This document shows, one piece after another, positions 20,682-21,401 of a stretch of DNA of 21,401 nt. Every line of letters starts with the position of its first letter. Within the stretch, counting starts at the first letter, position 1. Origin of the DNA: a virus. The DNA is taken from the IMG/VR virus record IMGVR_UViG_3300032088_001521, positions 1-21,401 of that record; one strand, written 5' to 3'. A program made the translations under genes and the position numbers. The notes beneath the pieces are model-generated. The model did no database searches. It had not been told where the DNA came from and saw nothing but the letters and a program-made list of their open reading frames with translations.

Positions 20682-21196
20682 AACGTGATTACGAAAGTGG
20701 AGTAAGTGACACTCCTGTATTTTTTACAGGTGTAGAAGTTGAAAAGACTCCTGCATATGGAATGAAAACATTATTTGTTACAGGCACACACTCATGTGAC
20801 ATAATACAAAAACATTATGAAGAAGAACAATGTGAACATATCTTCTTTGGTGCTAATCACTCATTTGAACCGCTAAACGAAGAGGAATGGACTAGTTGGG
20901 AAAGAATGATTAAGGCATTCTTAATTGCAGGTAAACTATGTAGTTTAGATATTCCAATTAATTACGCAGAAGAATTCCTCGAAAGCGGTCTTACAGAATA
21001 TGATAACTTTATTCCACAACTACGTATTCCATTGCCTTATGCTAAATTGTGGAACTATAACACAATGGTAAAAATTGATGATAAAGACTTTAAGGCAACT
21101 AACCCGGGTGTCTGGTGTCATAGCCTACACGACTTAATGGATAGAGAAAAATTCACTGATTGGACAAAATATGGCCTTGACAAAGTTATTAAATGA
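20678..21196 (+). CDS. Unknown protein of the TGT-like gene cluster
   Basis: A 172-aa protein I cannot assign. The ATG overlaps the previous stop as ATGA. It has a T-P-V-F-F-T-G-V-E-V-E strand pattern near the N-terminus (11-21), F-V-T-G-T-H-S-C (33-40), a helix with E-E-W-T-S-W-E-R-M-I-K (68-78), and an aromatic end (N-P-G-V-W-C-H-S-L-H-D-L). Cys39, 52, 92 and 147 and several His are present but without a recognised metal motif. It looks like an alpha/beta enzyme or partner protein. Because it follows the DpdA-like gene it might act in 7-deazaguanine DNA modification, which is guesswork. Confidence 0.6.
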   Translation: MKRDYESGVSDTPVFFTGVEVEKTPAYGMKTLFVTGTHSCDIIQKHYEEEQCEHIFFGANHSFEPLNEEEWTSWERMIKAFLIAGKLCSLDIPINYAEEFLESGLTEYDNFIPQLRIPLPYAKLWNYNTMVKIDDKDFKATNPGVWCHSLHDLMDREKFTDWTKYGLDKVIK

Positions 21197-21211
21197 AAGT
21201 ATACTAGTAAT

Positions 21212-21401
21212 ATGAATAAACAACATGAATCGTATCATAATTATATGGGGCGTAGAATGAGAGAGGAAGATGCAAAAATGGCAGTAGAAAATGCAATGAA
21301 TAAAGCAGAACGTAGTATTTGGGTAACCTTTAATAAAGAAGGTGTACATATGTACCCTGGCGCAGATACTGATCCTAAACTAGCAACAGGCGACTGGGAT
21401 G
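21212..21401 (+). CDS. Partial small protein running off the window
   Basis: An open frame of 63 complete codons cut by the end of the window. It begins at ATG 21212, 15 bases after the previous stop and in the same frame. It starts M-N-K-Q-H-E-S-Y-H-N-Y-M, has a basic/acidic helix (R-R-M-R-E-E-D-A-K-M-A) and a conserved-looking W-V-T-F-N-K-E-G-V-H-M-Y-P-G-A (37-51) leading into T-D-P-K-L-A-T-G-D. I recall this second motif from T4-like marine phages, but with no known function. No good ribosome site is seen, and the next ATG (21245) is an alternative start. Confidence 0.5.
   Translation, partial: MNKQHESYHNYMGRRMREEDAKMAVENAMNKAERSIWVTFNKEGVHMYPGADTDPKLATGDWD

Noticed and set aside
21194-21211. 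In-frame TGA between the 172-aa gene and the last partial gene as a programmed read-through
   Set aside because: The two proteins look unrelated, a separate ATG follows after 15 bases, and no read-through signal is seen.
1-21401. tRNA genes, insertion sequences, integrase, CRISPR or attachment sites
   Set aside because: Gaps between genes are too short for most of these, and no cloverleaf, transposase motif, repeat array or integrase was recognised by reading.

Overview
This window looks like a contiguous piece of a large tailed phage of the T4-like (T4-superfamily myovirus) kind, probably from a marine, AT-rich host. The direct evidence is a complete T4-gp43-type family B DNA polymerase, a gp45-like sliding clamp and a DsbA-like late-transcription DNA-binding protein. 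Supporting signs are T4-type late promoter sequence (TATAAATA), coding on the + strand only, and very tight packing with ATGA and TAATG stop/start overlaps. The combination of phage peptide deformylase, MazG-like protein, a TGT-like enzyme and many short conserved proteins is typical of marine T4-like phages of cyanobacteria and SAR11-type bacteria. The exact host is inference. No tRNA, insertion sequence, CRISPR array or bacterial chromosomal gene was seen, and no stretch over 300 bases lacks a gene.

Layout. (1) 15-1205: a probable lysis/envelope group. It holds a 128-aa lipoprotein with a 51-aa lipoprotein gene nested across its 3' end (spanin-like arrangement), a late promoter, and two small membrane proteins, the second holin-like. 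(2) 1226-5425: a proteostasis group of DnaJ-type co-chaperone, peptide deformylase and a full ClpA-type unfoldase that keeps an IGF ClpP-docking loop, followed by an overlapping unknown gene. (3) 5430-6389: a small beta-rich protein and a basic Cys/His-tailed protein. (4) 6393-11537: eight or nine consecutive accessory genes whose N-termini resemble the capsid-targeting peptides of T4 internal head proteins (short, amphipathic, ending in I/L-x-E). They include an NMN/cytidylyl-transferase-like enzyme and a HAD 5'-nucleotidase-like enzyme. I read this as a block of candidate head-packaged, possibly injected, cargo proteins. (5) 11541-12348: a perfect sigma70-type promoter, a DsbA-like gene and two small membrane proteins. 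(6) 12425-18795: DNA polymerase and sliding clamp separated by six small-molecule genes (cupin, MazG-like pyrophosphohydrolase, SAM methyltransferase, TagD-like cytidylyltransferase, eukaryote-type phosphomannomutase, NAD-dependent epimerase). This looks like an activated-sugar pathway embedded in the replication operon. (7) 18799-21401: a TGT/DpdA-like enzyme that probably puts a 7-deazaguanine into DNA, flanked by small unknown proteins. The last gene runs off the window.

Together the genes suggest a phage that takes over protein quality control, probably packages enzymes in its head, and modifies its DNA or surface. The head-targeting block, the sugar cassette between genes 43 and 45, and the DpdA-like gene deserve the closest look.
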